From assembly GCA_029253285.1 (NCBI GenBank), contig JAQWZU010000094.1, forward strand, positions 1-49,079: a stretch of 49,079 nt of DNA, read 5' to 3'. The notes under the pieces were generated by a model. That model saw only the letters and a list, made by a program, of their open reading frames with translations, was not told the origin of the DNA and did no database searches. Both the position numbers and the translations under genes were made by a program. The stretch's first letter is position 1, and every line of letters starts with the position of its first letter. This stretch comes from Akkermansiaceae bacterium (GTDB lineage Bacteria > Verrucomicrobiota > Verrucomicrobiia > Verrucomicrobiales > Akkermansiaceae). Shown here piece by piece: positions 8,049 through 15,559 of this stretch.

Positions 8049-9374
8049 CTATGGATCGACCAACTTGACGCGAAGAAACTCTTTCGCCGCCGACCGTGCT
8101 ATTTCTACTCGGGCGACTCCATCTTCCAGCACAATCTCCAGTCCATCCAAGGTCACCCACGAATCTCCACCAAGATCGGGACTTCCCTGAACTTCGTAGC
8201 CGAGGTCAGGCTCCCCTTCCCACTCCAAAGTCACGATCTCGTTACCCACGATAAGAGTAAGGTTTCGAATTACTTCATGCGCAAAGGGCTGCATTTCCAA
8301 GTCTAGATAAACCGGTCGGTGATCCTGATCCGAGGCGCCAAAAAGATTCCAGCCCGGTTGAGGGCTGATTGGCCAGAACACCGCCCCGCCAGTCACTTCG
8401 AACCCGGCCAGCGAGGGCAAGACATAGTCGACCCGCAGACTGAAAGTTGCAGTATTATACTTTGCGCTCTCGCTAGTCGTCCCACTTCGCTCGGGCACAA
8501 AACTCGCATTCACCTTGGGATGATTGAGTAGTTGATTGATCGCGGAATTCACACTGTCACCACGAACCGGGTCGGCATTCTGATCTCCCGCAATAACAAA
8601 ACGCTCTCCCACGGGAAAGTTGGCTCCCATGTAAGCACTCGCACCCTCCGTGAGATAATCAGCCCACATGCGAATCTCGTCGTGATTCCGTCGACCGTTG
8701 CGATCTTCCGGACCATCAAAAACCGGTGGCGTGGGATGACTCACTAAAAAATGAAACCGCCGTCCATCGACATCGATGGGCACATCCCAATGGCTCTTCG
8801 ACGAGAGACGAAAAACCCCCCGCTCATCCTCGTCATACCACGAAGCCGGCAACAAATTTCCCGGTAAATCTCTCCACAACACCTCCTCAAAAGTTCGAAT
8901 CGCATCCACATCGATGGGATATTTGGAAAACACCGCCATACCATACTTCCCTTCAAATTCACCGAAACCGAAAGCATCTCCTCCATACCCTTGATCGCCC
9001 GGGGTGTCATCGACCACGCCATTGTTATCGAAGTCGAAGCCCGAGTGAGTCCCCGTATTCGACGGCGCAGTGTAGCGATAGGGGAAATCCTGCGGAGGCC
9101 CTCCGTTCTGGCTCACCTTAAAATATTTGTCGTTAAGCCGCGTCATCGCCGTCCCATTGACGTCAAAATCAAACTCATTCAGTAAAAGCACATCCGGCTG
9201 AATGATCTGAATCATCTCGGCAACCTGCTTCGCCCGAGAATACGTCCCGGGGCGCAAGACCGCCGCCAACTCACCTTTCGTGTTTAAAGCCAAGGAAGCA
9301 TTGTAGGTCGCCACACGGATTTGGGGCGCAGCCCACATGGAAGGCATTAGAAAAAGAACGAGTAAAAACCTCAC
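8049..9374 (-). CDS. Secreted endonuclease/exonuclease/phosphatase-family protein
   Basis: This is a 441-residue protein with a signal peptide (MRFLLVLFLMPSMWAA). The EEP fold follows: IRVATYNASL at the start, the metal-binding Glu in VLLLNEFDFD, FLVSHPTPP, the Asp/Asn pair in VIAGDQNADP, and the final DQDHRPVYLDLE with the catalytic His. Such secreted enzymes hydrolyse extracellular DNA or phosphodiesters, so nutrient phosphate release is plausible. About 80 residues after the catalytic His form an extra module with YEVQGSPDLGGDSW and KEFLRVKL, a pattern seen at the C-terminus of many verrucomicrobial secreted proteins. It converges with the plus-strand gluQ operon, leaving 14 bases between stops. 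Confidence 0.85.
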   Translation of the reverse strand: MRFLLVLFLMPSMWAAPQIRVATYNASLALNTKGELAAVLRPGTYSRAKQVAEMIQIIQPDVLLLNEFDFDVNGTAMTRLNDKYFKVSQNGGPPQDFPYRYTAPSNTGTHSGFDFDNNGVVDDTPGDQGYGGDAFGFGEFEGKYGMAVFSKYPIDVDAIRTFEEVLWRDLPGNLLPASWYDEDERGVFRLSSKSHWDVPIDVDGRRFHFLVSHPTPPVFDGPEDRNGRRNHDEIRMWADYLTEGASAYMGANFPVGERFVIAGDQNADPVRGDSVNSAINQLLNHPKVNASFVPERSGTTSESAKYNTATFSLRVDYVLPSLAGFEVTGGAVFWPISPQPGWNLFGASDQDHRPVYLDLEMQPFAHEVIRNLTLIVGNEIVTLEWEGEPDLGYEVQGSPDLGGDSWVTLDGLEIVLEDGVARVEIARSAAKEFLRVKLVDP

Positions 9375-9490
9375 AGCGGGACCCTAACTCAAGTTCCCTA
9401 TTCTGACAGTTGGGAATTTGTGACGGGAATTTCTCGGTTCACAGCCCCAAAAAAGGTCCAGAGCAAAAGAGGTTAAGCCCCCAAAAGCCT

Positions 9491-9513
9491 CTAATGCAAT
9501 TTTATTGCATTAG
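9491..9513. promoter_or_regulatory. Palindromic operator resembling a Zur (zinc repressor) box
   Basis: This is a perfect inverted repeat: left arm CTAATGCAAT (9491-9500), spacer TTT, right arm ATTGCATTAG (9504-9513). It ends 17 bases before the first gene of the metal-homeostasis operon. Its 23-bp size and the AATGxxAT / ATxxCATT half-sites match the layout of the E. coli Zur consensus (half-site GAAATGTTATA and its mirror). The genes downstream (a COG0523 GTPase and a MerC-like protein) are of kinds often controlled by Zur or other Fur-family repressors. That it is an operator is likely from its symmetry and place. That the regulator is Zur is inference, as no regulator gene is in the window. 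Confidence 0.65.
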
Positions 9514-9530
9514 TTAGAAGTGCAAGTAGT

Positions 9531-10130
9531 TTGCGCTTCGTGACCGGCGCCTCACCAACCATCGCACCACATTCCCTCCGTGATCTCGCTGAGGGAATTC
9601 ATCAACAGATGTATTTCTGGGGACAGGACGTTTTGCGTCCGGAGGGGAATTTTTTGGTCGAGTATGGCTTCGAACGCCTCCCCTCGTTGGGGTTAAAGGG
9701 AACCAGCCGCTATCGTTGCGAATGGCAGGGCGGATACATCGAACTTTATGGGGCTTGTGCTGGTTGGTATGGCGATGACGGAGGCTTTACCTTTATTCGT
9801 CCCCGTCACCGATGTTTCGTTTGGCTTTCGGGTGATGTCACCCCCACTCCCGGGGCGTGGGAAAACCACCTCATCGACAGGGCTGCCGGGAAGAACGAAC
9901 TCTATCAGGCTTCACTCCCCTTCATCGACTGGCTCCTTTCTTATGAAAAGGCCATTGTCAATCGCTTCGGCCTCGGCTATCGCCAAGCCAATCATGCGAG
10001 CTTCCGGAAGGTCCCCAAAGCCAAAGCATGGATCGAACCTCCGCTCGCGCTGAAATGGTTTCACAACTTCCGCAACTCTCCCGAACTGCTGGTCAGGCCC
10101 AGGAAACTTGCACGCAAAAATGATGTCTAA
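9531..10130 (+). CDS. Conserved-looking protein of unknown function, first gene of metal operon
   Basis: I cannot assign a function to this 199-residue soluble protein. It has no signal peptide or membrane helix. It is rich in aromatic residues (MYFWGQDVLRPEGN, YRCEWQGGYIELYGACAGWYGDD, FIRPRHRCFVWLSG). Three cysteines occur, but there is no clustered metal site. The frame is open from a TTG at 9531. GTG at 9540 and ATG at 9609 (start of MYFWGQ) are alternatives, none with a strong ribosome binding site. It overlaps the start of the CobW gene by 11 bases, which ties it to that gene, and it lies 17 bases downstream of the palindromic operator. A role in metal supply is inferred only from this position. 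Confidence 0.7.
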   Translation: MRFVTGASPTIAPHSLRDLAEGIHQQMYFWGQDVLRPEGNFLVEYGFERLPSLGLKGTSRYRCEWQGGYIELYGACAGWYGDDGGFTFIRPRHRCFVWLSGDVTPTPGAWENHLIDRAAGKNELYQASLPFIDWLLSYEKAIVNRFGLGYRQANHASFRKVPKAKAWIEPPLALKWFHNFRNSPELLVRPRKLARKNDV

Positions 10131-11175
10131 CGCGACAAGTCCTGCTCTTAAATCCCTGCCTCCGGTGATCGCATCACGCCCCATGCTGATGATCTCCGGC
10201 TTTCTTGGTGCCGGAAAAACCACCTTGCTTAGGGCCCTCCTTGGAGAACTCACCTCCCGCAACCTTCTCGCCGATGTCATCATAAACGACGTCGAGAACG
10301 CTGGGATCGATCGGGAAACCTTACAAGACCGCGCAGCCTCCGTCGAGGCCCTCACCGGTTCCTGCGTGTGCTGCGAAGGCATGGACTTGCTCTACGGAAT
10401 GGTTCTCAAGGCATCCAAAAGCAAGCATGATGTCCTTTTGATTGAGCTCAACGGCACAGCCGATCCTATCCCTTTGCAAGAGACCTTCACCCTCATGCAA
10501 TCTTCCTTTTTGCTTCAGCCACGCTGGCAGATCTGTGTCGTCGATGCCCGATTCTTCGGTCAGCGAGATCAGTTCCGCGGACTCGAAGGACTTCAACTCG
10601 AAAGCGCGAGTCACTACTACCTCGCCCATAGCGAGAACGCCGACGCCCAAGACCTCGCGCTACTCGAATCAAGAATCAAGTCGATTAACCCGCGCGCCAG
10701 CCGCACCAACTCTTCCGAACTCGCCACCTCTCTCAGCCAGGCGGTCCGACAAAACCGGCGCCATCACGCCGCCCTCACCAAAGAAAAACCCAAGCACGAT
10801 CTCCTTTCCAACTTCTCTCCGCGTCCCCCGGCCAAGCCACACCTTCACGACCGGCATCAACTCGCTCACGAATTCACCGGATGCAACATCGTCTTCCCAG
10901 AAGCCGTGGAGCCCTCGCGAGTCGATGCCTGGCTCAAAGAACTTCCGCCCTCGGTCATCCGCACCAAGGCGCTCCTCACCCTAAGTAACAAGCCCAACCA
11001 ACGCTTCCTCTATGAGCGAGTTGGCACGCAACTCTCACCCAGGCCGATTCCGGTCCGCGCCGTCGACTCCGTCCCCTGCTCGGCACTCTTCATCGGCTCG
11101 GATCTTCACCCAGACGAAATCCTCCGGATCACCAGCGAGGTCCTCCACCCCGATTGCCACTTTCCAGAAAAATGA
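10120..11175 (+). CDS. COG0523/CobW-family GTPase, putative metallochaperone
   Basis: This is a 351-residue P-loop GTPase of the CobW/COG0523 group, whose members deliver zinc, cobalt or other metals to proteins. It shows Walker A GFLGAGKTT (residues 27-35), VIINDVENAGID, the metal-binding CxCC motif in GSCVCC (Cys82, Cys84, Cys85), and a Walker B-like strand LLIELNGTADP. The His-containing stretch HLHDRHQLAHEF opens a CobW C-terminal domain (FPEAVEPSRVDAWLKELP). The nucleotide-specificity motif NKxD is not recognisable: HSENADAQD stands in its place before NPRA. The ATG at 10120 overlaps the preceding gene, and the stop overlaps the ATG of the next (ATGA), so all three are coupled. Confidence 0.85.
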   Translation: MMSNATSPALKSLPPVIASRPMLMISGFLGAGKTTLLRALLGELTSRNLLADVIINDVENAGIDRETLQDRAASVEALTGSCVCCEGMDLLYGMVLKASKSKHDVLLIELNGTADPIPLQETFTLMQSSFLLQPRWQICVVDARFFGQRDQFRGLEGLQLESASHYYLAHSENADAQDLALLESRIKSINPRASRTNSSELATSLSQAVRQNRRHHAALTKEKPKHDLLSNFSPRPPAKPHLHDRHQLAHEFTGCNIVFPEAVEPSRVDAWLKELPPSVIRTKALLTLSNKPNQRFLYERVGTQLSPRPIPVRAVDSVPCSALFIGSDLHPDEILRITSEVLHPDCHFPEK

Positions 11176-11816
11176 ACACCACCACTCTCACTCCTCCAGC
11201 GATCGATCTTCCGAAGGTCGACCGAATCGGCGTCGCCGCCTCCGTCCTCTGTGCCATCCACTGCGGACTCGCGCCGGTCTTACTCATCGCCATGCCCGCC
11301 TTCGGACGCATCTGGGCCCATCCCGCGTCCCATGCGCTTGTCGCGATTTTCATCGTGCCACTCGCAGCCTTCTCCATCCGCAAAGGCTATCGTGCCCACG
11401 GAAAACGCTGGGTCATGGCCTCCGCGATGATCGGAATTCTTTTCGTGCTCGTCGGGGCTGCTCTCCCGGCCTTCTCAAAGGAAACACCAGTCAACGATCC
11501 CGCTCCACAGGTCGCAGCCCCGGTCGAAACTGAAGAAACCGAAGAGGGCACCTGCGACGCCCCGACCTGTGAAGAGACCACTTGTGATTTATGCCCTTCC
11601 CTGGCCGAAACCGAAGCGTCTGACGAGCCCGCCGCCTGCATCGATAACTGCTGCCCCAGCGTGCAAGTCAGCGAGACCGGAGAAATGTCCCTGCACATTC
11701 CACCCGCCGCCATCATCACCACTCTTGGAGGAGTCTTTCTCATCGTCGCTCACATCGGCAATCTCTGTGGCTGCGCCCACGCATGCCGACAAGCCACCTG
11801 CGGCGAATGTGCATAG
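11172..11816 (+). CDS. MerC-like cysteine-rich membrane protein
   Basis: This is a 214-residue membrane protein that starts like MerC: DRIGVAASVLCAIHCGLAPVL, with the Cys27/Cys31 pair in the first helix. Further helices lie near residues 55-70, 82-102 and 178-197. MerC transports mercury in resistance operons, but many chromosomal relatives are untested. This one carries a long acidic loop (residues 103-177) with seven cysteines, in groups such as CDAPTCEETTCDLC and CIDNCC, and a C-terminal tail GNLCGCAHACRQATCGEC. There are 14 cysteines in all, far more than in classical MerC (about 140 residues). The context (COG0523 GTPase, Zur-like operator) suggests zinc or another soft metal and not mercury. 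The start overlaps the CobW stop. Confidence 0.8.
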   Translation: MNTTTLTPPAIDLPKVDRIGVAASVLCAIHCGLAPVLLIAMPAFGRIWAHPASHALVAIFIVPLAAFSIRKGYRAHGKRWVMASAMIGILFVLVGAALPAFSKETPVNDPAPQVAAPVETEETEEGTCDAPTCEETTCDLCPSLAETEASDEPAACIDNCCPSVQVSETGEMSLHIPPAAIITTLGGVFLIVAHIGNLCGCAHACRQATCGECA

Positions 11817-11829
11817 CCTTGCATCTCTC

Positions 11830-12108
11830 ATCAATGCTTCAGCCAAACTTCTGGTCACGGTTCTTTGCGGGTTTCTCGGATCGGGAAAACCAACCTGCTC
11901 CACCACATTCTCCGTAACCGTGACAACAAGCGGGCGGCCGCCAGGAGCTTGTTCTAATCGGTCGCAACATGGACTGCGACGCCCTGACCGCCATCCTCGA
12001 TGACGGCCTTCTCACCGGGGAGGAAATCGCCACCACGAGAGAAAGTGGCACAAGCTTTTCCCCGATCCTTCTCCCGAATGGAAAATGGGAATCATGGGAG
12101 ATGACTAA
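11830..12108 (+). pseudogene. Decayed second COG0523/CobW GTPase
   Basis: Three frames carry successive pieces of one COG0523 protein. Frame one, around 11845-11889, reads KLLVTVLCGFLGSGK, the Walker A strand and loop. One missing A then shifts the frame, and from 11889 the sequence continues TNLLHHILRNRDNKR, the following helix. About 250 residues are absent. The third piece, from about 11947, reads GRQELVLIGRNMDCD and AILDDGLLTGEEIA, the C-terminal domain of ZigA/YeiR-type GTPases. A further shift gives KWHKLFPDPSPEWK before TAA at 12106-12108. The remnant is therefore an N-terminus joined to a C-terminus by an internal deletion with extra frameshifts. It is a different subfamily from the intact CobW gene just upstream. 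Confidence 0.8.
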
Positions 12109-12182
12109 GTTCAATCCCCAGCCCAAAAAGTTCTCCGCTTCCAACAGTTGAGAAATCACAAACAACACGGCATAGTTCCGCC

Positions 12183-13334
12183 ATGTCCTTGATATCGCCA
12201 TCAGAAGCCGAGCAATTCATTCTCGATCACGCCTCTCTTTTGGAATCGGAATCCATTTCGCTCGAAAATTCCCTGGGCCGCATCCTCCGCAAAGACCTTC
12301 ACGCCGACCGTCCTTTCCCACCCTTCGACCGCGTCACCATGGACGGGATAACCTTCCGACATGCCGACTACACCGGAGCCCCTCTCAAGCTTCAAGGCCT
12401 CCATCCAGCAGGCTCCCCCGATCCGGAATCCCTGAAGTCTGGGCATTGCTGGCAGATCATGACGGGCGCCTCTCTCCCGCCAGACTGCGACACCATCGTC
12501 CCTTACGAAGAAGTCGAAATCACAAATGATTCCGCTACCATCAACTGCCAACCCGAAGAAGGGATCTTCATCCACCGCGAAGGCTCCGACGCCCCCGCCG
12601 GCACCCGCGTCCTCTCGTCCGGCACCAAAATCGGACCAGCTCATCTCGGCATGGCCGCGACCATCGGAGCCACCAAGCTCAAAGTCACCCGCCTCCCCAG
12701 GATCACCGTTCTCAGCACCGGCGACGAACTCGTTCCTCCACACGAAACACCGCTGCCCTACCAACTTCGGCAATCCAACGGACTCACCCTCGCTGCGGCT
12801 GTGAACGCCTGGGGACTTGCCAAAGTCACCCTCGATCATCTCGCCGACGACCTGGAATCAACACGCGCCGGAATCGAGAAAGCTCTTACCCAATCCGAAC
12901 TTGTCATTCTCTCCGGCGGCATTTCCAAAGGCAAAAAAGACTACGTTCGTCCTGCCCTTGAAAGCCTCATCGGCCCACCAATTTTTCATGGCGTGGCCCA
13001 ACGTCCCGGTAAGCCATTCGCCTTCTGGCAAGGCGTCGCCGCTTTACCCGGAAATCCCAACTCCACCCTCACCACTTTCCAACGATACCTCGTTCCCCTC
13101 CTCAACAAAATGGTCGCTACAGGATCACCACCTCCAACCAATCTTTCTCTCGCCTCGCCCATCAAACAACATCCCAAGCTCACTCAATTCCTCCCCGCCA
13201 AGTTCACTGCCGACGGAAAAGCCCAGGCCCTCTCTCCCCAAAACTCCGGCGACTTCCTCACCGCCATGTCCGGAACCGGCTACCTCGAAATCCCACCAGG
13301 TGAGGGCACGATTAAAACGGCGCTCTTCCGCTAG
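12183..13334 (+). CDS. moeA: Molybdopterin molybdenumtransferase MoeA
   Basis: MoeA inserts molybdate into adenylylated molybdopterin to complete the molybdenum cofactor. The 383-residue protein has the family motifs in order: PPFDRVTMDGITF, MTGASLPPDCDTIVPYE, IREGSDAPAG-like HREGSDAPAGTRV, ITVLSTGDELV, ILSGGISKGKKDYV, FHGVAQRPGKPFAFW and ALPGNPNSTL. The PPFDR..MDG form is common in Bacteroidetes and Verrucomicrobia. LPGNPNST differs from the usual LPGNPVSA. The ATG at 12183 follows the decayed GTPase by 74 bases. No other cofactor-synthesis gene or molybdoenzyme lies in the window, so the partners are elsewhere. It converges with hemL, 10 bases apart. Confidence 0.88.
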   Translation: MSLISPSEAEQFILDHASLLESESISLENSLGRILRKDLHADRPFPPFDRVTMDGITFRHADYTGAPLKLQGLHPAGSPDPESLKSGHCWQIMTGASLPPDCDTIVPYEEVEITNDSATINCQPEEGIFIHREGSDAPAGTRVLSSGTKIGPAHLGMAATIGATKLKVTRLPRITVLSTGDELVPPHETPLPYQLRQSNGLTLAAAVNAWGLAKVTLDHLADDLESTRAGIEKALTQSELVILSGGISKGKKDYVRPALESLIGPPIFHGVAQRPGKPFAFWQGVAALPGNPNSTLTTFQRYLVPLLNKMVATGSPPPTNLSLASPIKQHPKLTQFLPAKFTADGKAQALSPQNSGDFLTAMSGTGYLEIPPGEGTIKTALFR

Positions 13335-13344
13335 CCAAAACATA

Positions 13345-14628
13345 CTACCACTTGGCCACAACCGACTGAATCACATCGAGAGTATCATCGATGTCCGCAG
13401 CCGAGTGTTCGCGGGAGATAAAGCCGGTTTCATACGGACTCGGAGCCAAATAAACCCCTTCCTTCAAACATCCCCAGAAGAGCTTTTTGAAGATCGAAAA
13501 ATCCTGCTTTGTCACCGTATCGACATTCACAATTTCCTCATCGAGGAAGAAGAGACAGAACATCGAACCGACCTGATTCACGCGATTCGGAATTCCTTTT
13601 TCATTGAAGATCCTCCGCAAGCCCTCCGCCATTTGCGAACCCACTTCGGAGAGGTATTGATAAGCATTGGTTCGTTCGAGTTCACGAAGTTGAGTCAGGC
13701 CCGCAATCATCGCGAGAGGGTTTCCACTTAAAGTTCCCGCCTGATACACCGGGCCGTCGGGTGCAAGCATGTCCATGATATCAGCTCTTCCTCCAAAAGC
13801 TCCCACCGGTAATCCTCCACCAATCACTTTCCCCATCGCGGTGAGATCCGGATCAAAATTCTCCAACTCCTGCACGCCACCTTTCGCAAGACGAAAGCCC
13901 GTCATTACCTCATCGAAGATCACAAGCGCTCCGTGCTTTCGGGTGATCTCACGAATTAATTTCAGATAGCCTTCACGCGGAAAGACCAGCCCGGCATTGG
14001 CGGGATAGGATTCCACAATCACTGCCGCAATCTGCTCACCATATTGATGAAAAACCTCCTCGAGTCGCTCCACATTATTATAAGGCAGCGTGATCGTTTC
14101 ATTGGCAAAGCTCTGCGGCACTCCCGCCGAATCCGGCTCGCCACACGTCAGTGCGCCTGATCCTGCCGCCACCAAAAGAGAATCAGCGTGGCCATGATAA
14201 CAGCCCTCGAATTTCACGATCTTATCCCTTCCGGTGAACCCCCGCGCCAGGCGAATAGCGGACATTGTGGCCTCCGTTCCGGAATTCACCATGCGCACTT
14301 TCTCCACCGAAGGCACCCACTCATTAATAATCATCGCCATCTCGACCTCTTGCGGATTGGGAATTCCATAGGAAATACCGTCCTTGGAGGCCTCGTGAAT
14401 CGCGCTCGTGAGCACAATCGGAGCATGCCCGAGAATATTCGGACCCCAAGATCCCACATAATCGATGTAGTGCTTCCCATCAACGTCTTCGATCCGGGAA
14501 CCCTTGGCGCGTCTCACAAAAAAGGGGTCTCCATCGACGTTTCGAAACGCTCTCACCGGAGAATTCACCCCTCCGGGAATTAGGGTTTTGGCCTTGGCGA
14601 ATAACTTTTGGGATAATGATCCGGTCAC
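13345..14628 (-). CDS. hemL: Glutamate-1-semialdehyde 2,1-aminomutase
   Basis: HemL is the PLP enzyme that turns glutamate-1-semialdehyde into 5-aminolevulinate, the second step of the C5 tetrapyrrole pathway. Visible motifs are KAKTLIPGGVNSPVRAF at the N-terminus, MVNSGTEATMSAIRLAR (cofactor phosphate binding), the YHGHAD segment, VIFDEVMTGFR (PLP ring Asp), and the Schiff-base lysine in AMGKVIGGGLPVGAFGG. QAGTLSGNPLAM follows. Length from the GTG at 14628 (427 residues) matches the family. The frame is open to another GTG at 14694, which would add 22 unusual residues. Neither has a good ribosome binding site, so the start is uncertain. It is divergent from the gene at 14748. Confidence 0.9.
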   Translation of the reverse strand: MTGSLSQKLFAKAKTLIPGGVNSPVRAFRNVDGDPFFVRRAKGSRIEDVDGKHYIDYVGSWGPNILGHAPIVLTSAIHEASKDGISYGIPNPQEVEMAMIINEWVPSVEKVRMVNSGTEATMSAIRLARGFTGRDKIVKFEGCYHGHADSLLVAAGSGALTCGEPDSAGVPQSFANETITLPYNNVERLEEVFHQYGEQIAAVIVESYPANAGLVFPREGYLKLIREITRKHGALVIFDEVMTGFRLAKGGVQELENFDPDLTAMGKVIGGGLPVGAFGGRADIMDMLAPDGPVYQAGTLSGNPLAMIAGLTQLRELERTNAYQYLSEVGSQMAEGLRRIFNEKGIPNRVNQVGSMFCLFFLDEEIVNVDTVTKQDFSIFKKLFWGCLKEGVYLAPSPYETGFISREHSAADIDDTLDVIQSVVAKW

Positions 14629-14747
14629 GGGAGGAGCTTGGATGAGAATATTCGATGCGCGAATGCAAAAAATTCGAATAAGGTGACTTTGCACTTCGTC
14701 AGAGAATTATCGACAGTTTCAAAAATAACGATTACATTGTAAACACC

Positions 14748-15434
14748 ATGAAAGTTTTAGCCCTCCTCGCCTTAACCCTGCCCGTGGTGGCTCTTCCTAA
14801 TAAATTGGAGCCCGATATCGTCTACACGGAGGAATTTGCCCCGGAAGGCATCACCCTCAGGGTCATCAAGCCGGGCTATGTCTTTGAATCCAAGAAAGGT
14901 GGCCGGAAATACGGATCTCTCAAGGAAGGCACCAAGGCCGAACTCGTTTCATTCACCGAGAAAGCCTATTACATTCGTGGAAAACGCAGTAACGGCGAAG
15001 GAGTTTCCGGATGGGTTACGCCCGCCGCTTTTTCCTCCAAGGAGCCCGAGTTCATCAAAAAACTCAAAGCCGTCCACACCCGCCAACTTACCGTGCGCCA
15101 GCTGATCGAAGACAAGGAAATTGCCCTCGGCATGACTCCCGAGGAAGTCTCCAAGGTCCTCGGCGAGCCCACCAAAACCACCCTGCGTCGAACCGCCGAA
15201 GGCCAAACCCAGGTCTGGGAGTTCCTCGAAGAGGAAGTTCAAAAACACTACGCCACCATCCGTGACCCCTACACCGGCGCCTACTTCCGCCGATACACAC
15301 ACTCCACCACCGAGGAAAAATCCAAGAAGGTCATCGAGTTCGAGAACGGCTATGTCAGCGCCACCGAGTTCAGCGAGCAGACCAAAAAAGTCCGCCCCAA
15401 GATAATCACCGCGCCGATCATCTTCTCTTGGTGA
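14748..15434 (+). CDS. Secreted protein with SH3-like and BamE/SmpA-like regions
   Basis: This is a 228-residue protein with a short signal peptide (MKVLALLALTLPVVA). Residues about 30-95 (LRVIKPGYVFESKKGG, GVSGWVTPAAF) look like a bacterial SH3 domain, with the WV turn typical of these. Residues about 115-160 (IALGMTPEEVSKVLGEPTK, TQVWEFLE) follow the pattern of the SmpA/OmlA (BamE-like) fold, in which GMTxxEVxxxLGxP opens the domain. A Lys-rich tail ends KIITAPIIFSW. The overall function is unknown. A periplasmic adaptor role is the simplest reading. A strong terminator lies about 50 bases after the stop, so it is probably a single-gene unit. Confidence 0.7.
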   Translation: MKVLALLALTLPVVALPNKLEPDIVYTEEFAPEGITLRVIKPGYVFESKKGGRKYGSLKEGTKAELVSFTEKAYYIRGKRSNGEGVSGWVTPAAFSSKEPEFIKKLKAVHTRQLTVRQLIEDKEIALGMTPEEVSKVLGEPTKTTLRRTAEGQTQVWEFLEEEVQKHYATIRDPYTGAYFRRYTHSTTEEKSKKVIEFENGYVSATEFSEQTKKVRPKIITAPIIFSW

Positions 15435-15482
15435 GCAGGCGCCCCACTTCTATCTTCCTTCGTCGCGAAACCGACAAACTCA

Positions 15483-15512
15483 GGCCCATGTGAAAACAAT
15501 GGGCCTTTTTTT
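15483..15512 (+). terminator. Rho-independent terminator
   Basis: A 7-bp stem (GGCCCAT at 15483-15489 and ATGGGCC at 15499-15505) with a 9-base A-rich loop is followed by seven T residues (15506-15512). It ends the plus-strand transcript of the SH3/BamE-like gene and separates it from the tandem sulfatases. Confidence 0.85.
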
Positions 15513-15559
15513 GCGTTCCCATCAGGCCGTCACCCGACGCAGTATTTTCCCAACGCCTC

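Noticed and set aside
14732-14742. Short palindrome TTACA-T-TGTAA directly before the gene at 14748
   Set aside because: Arms of 5 bp are expected by chance, and it lies in the ribosome-binding region, so an operator role cannot be supported.
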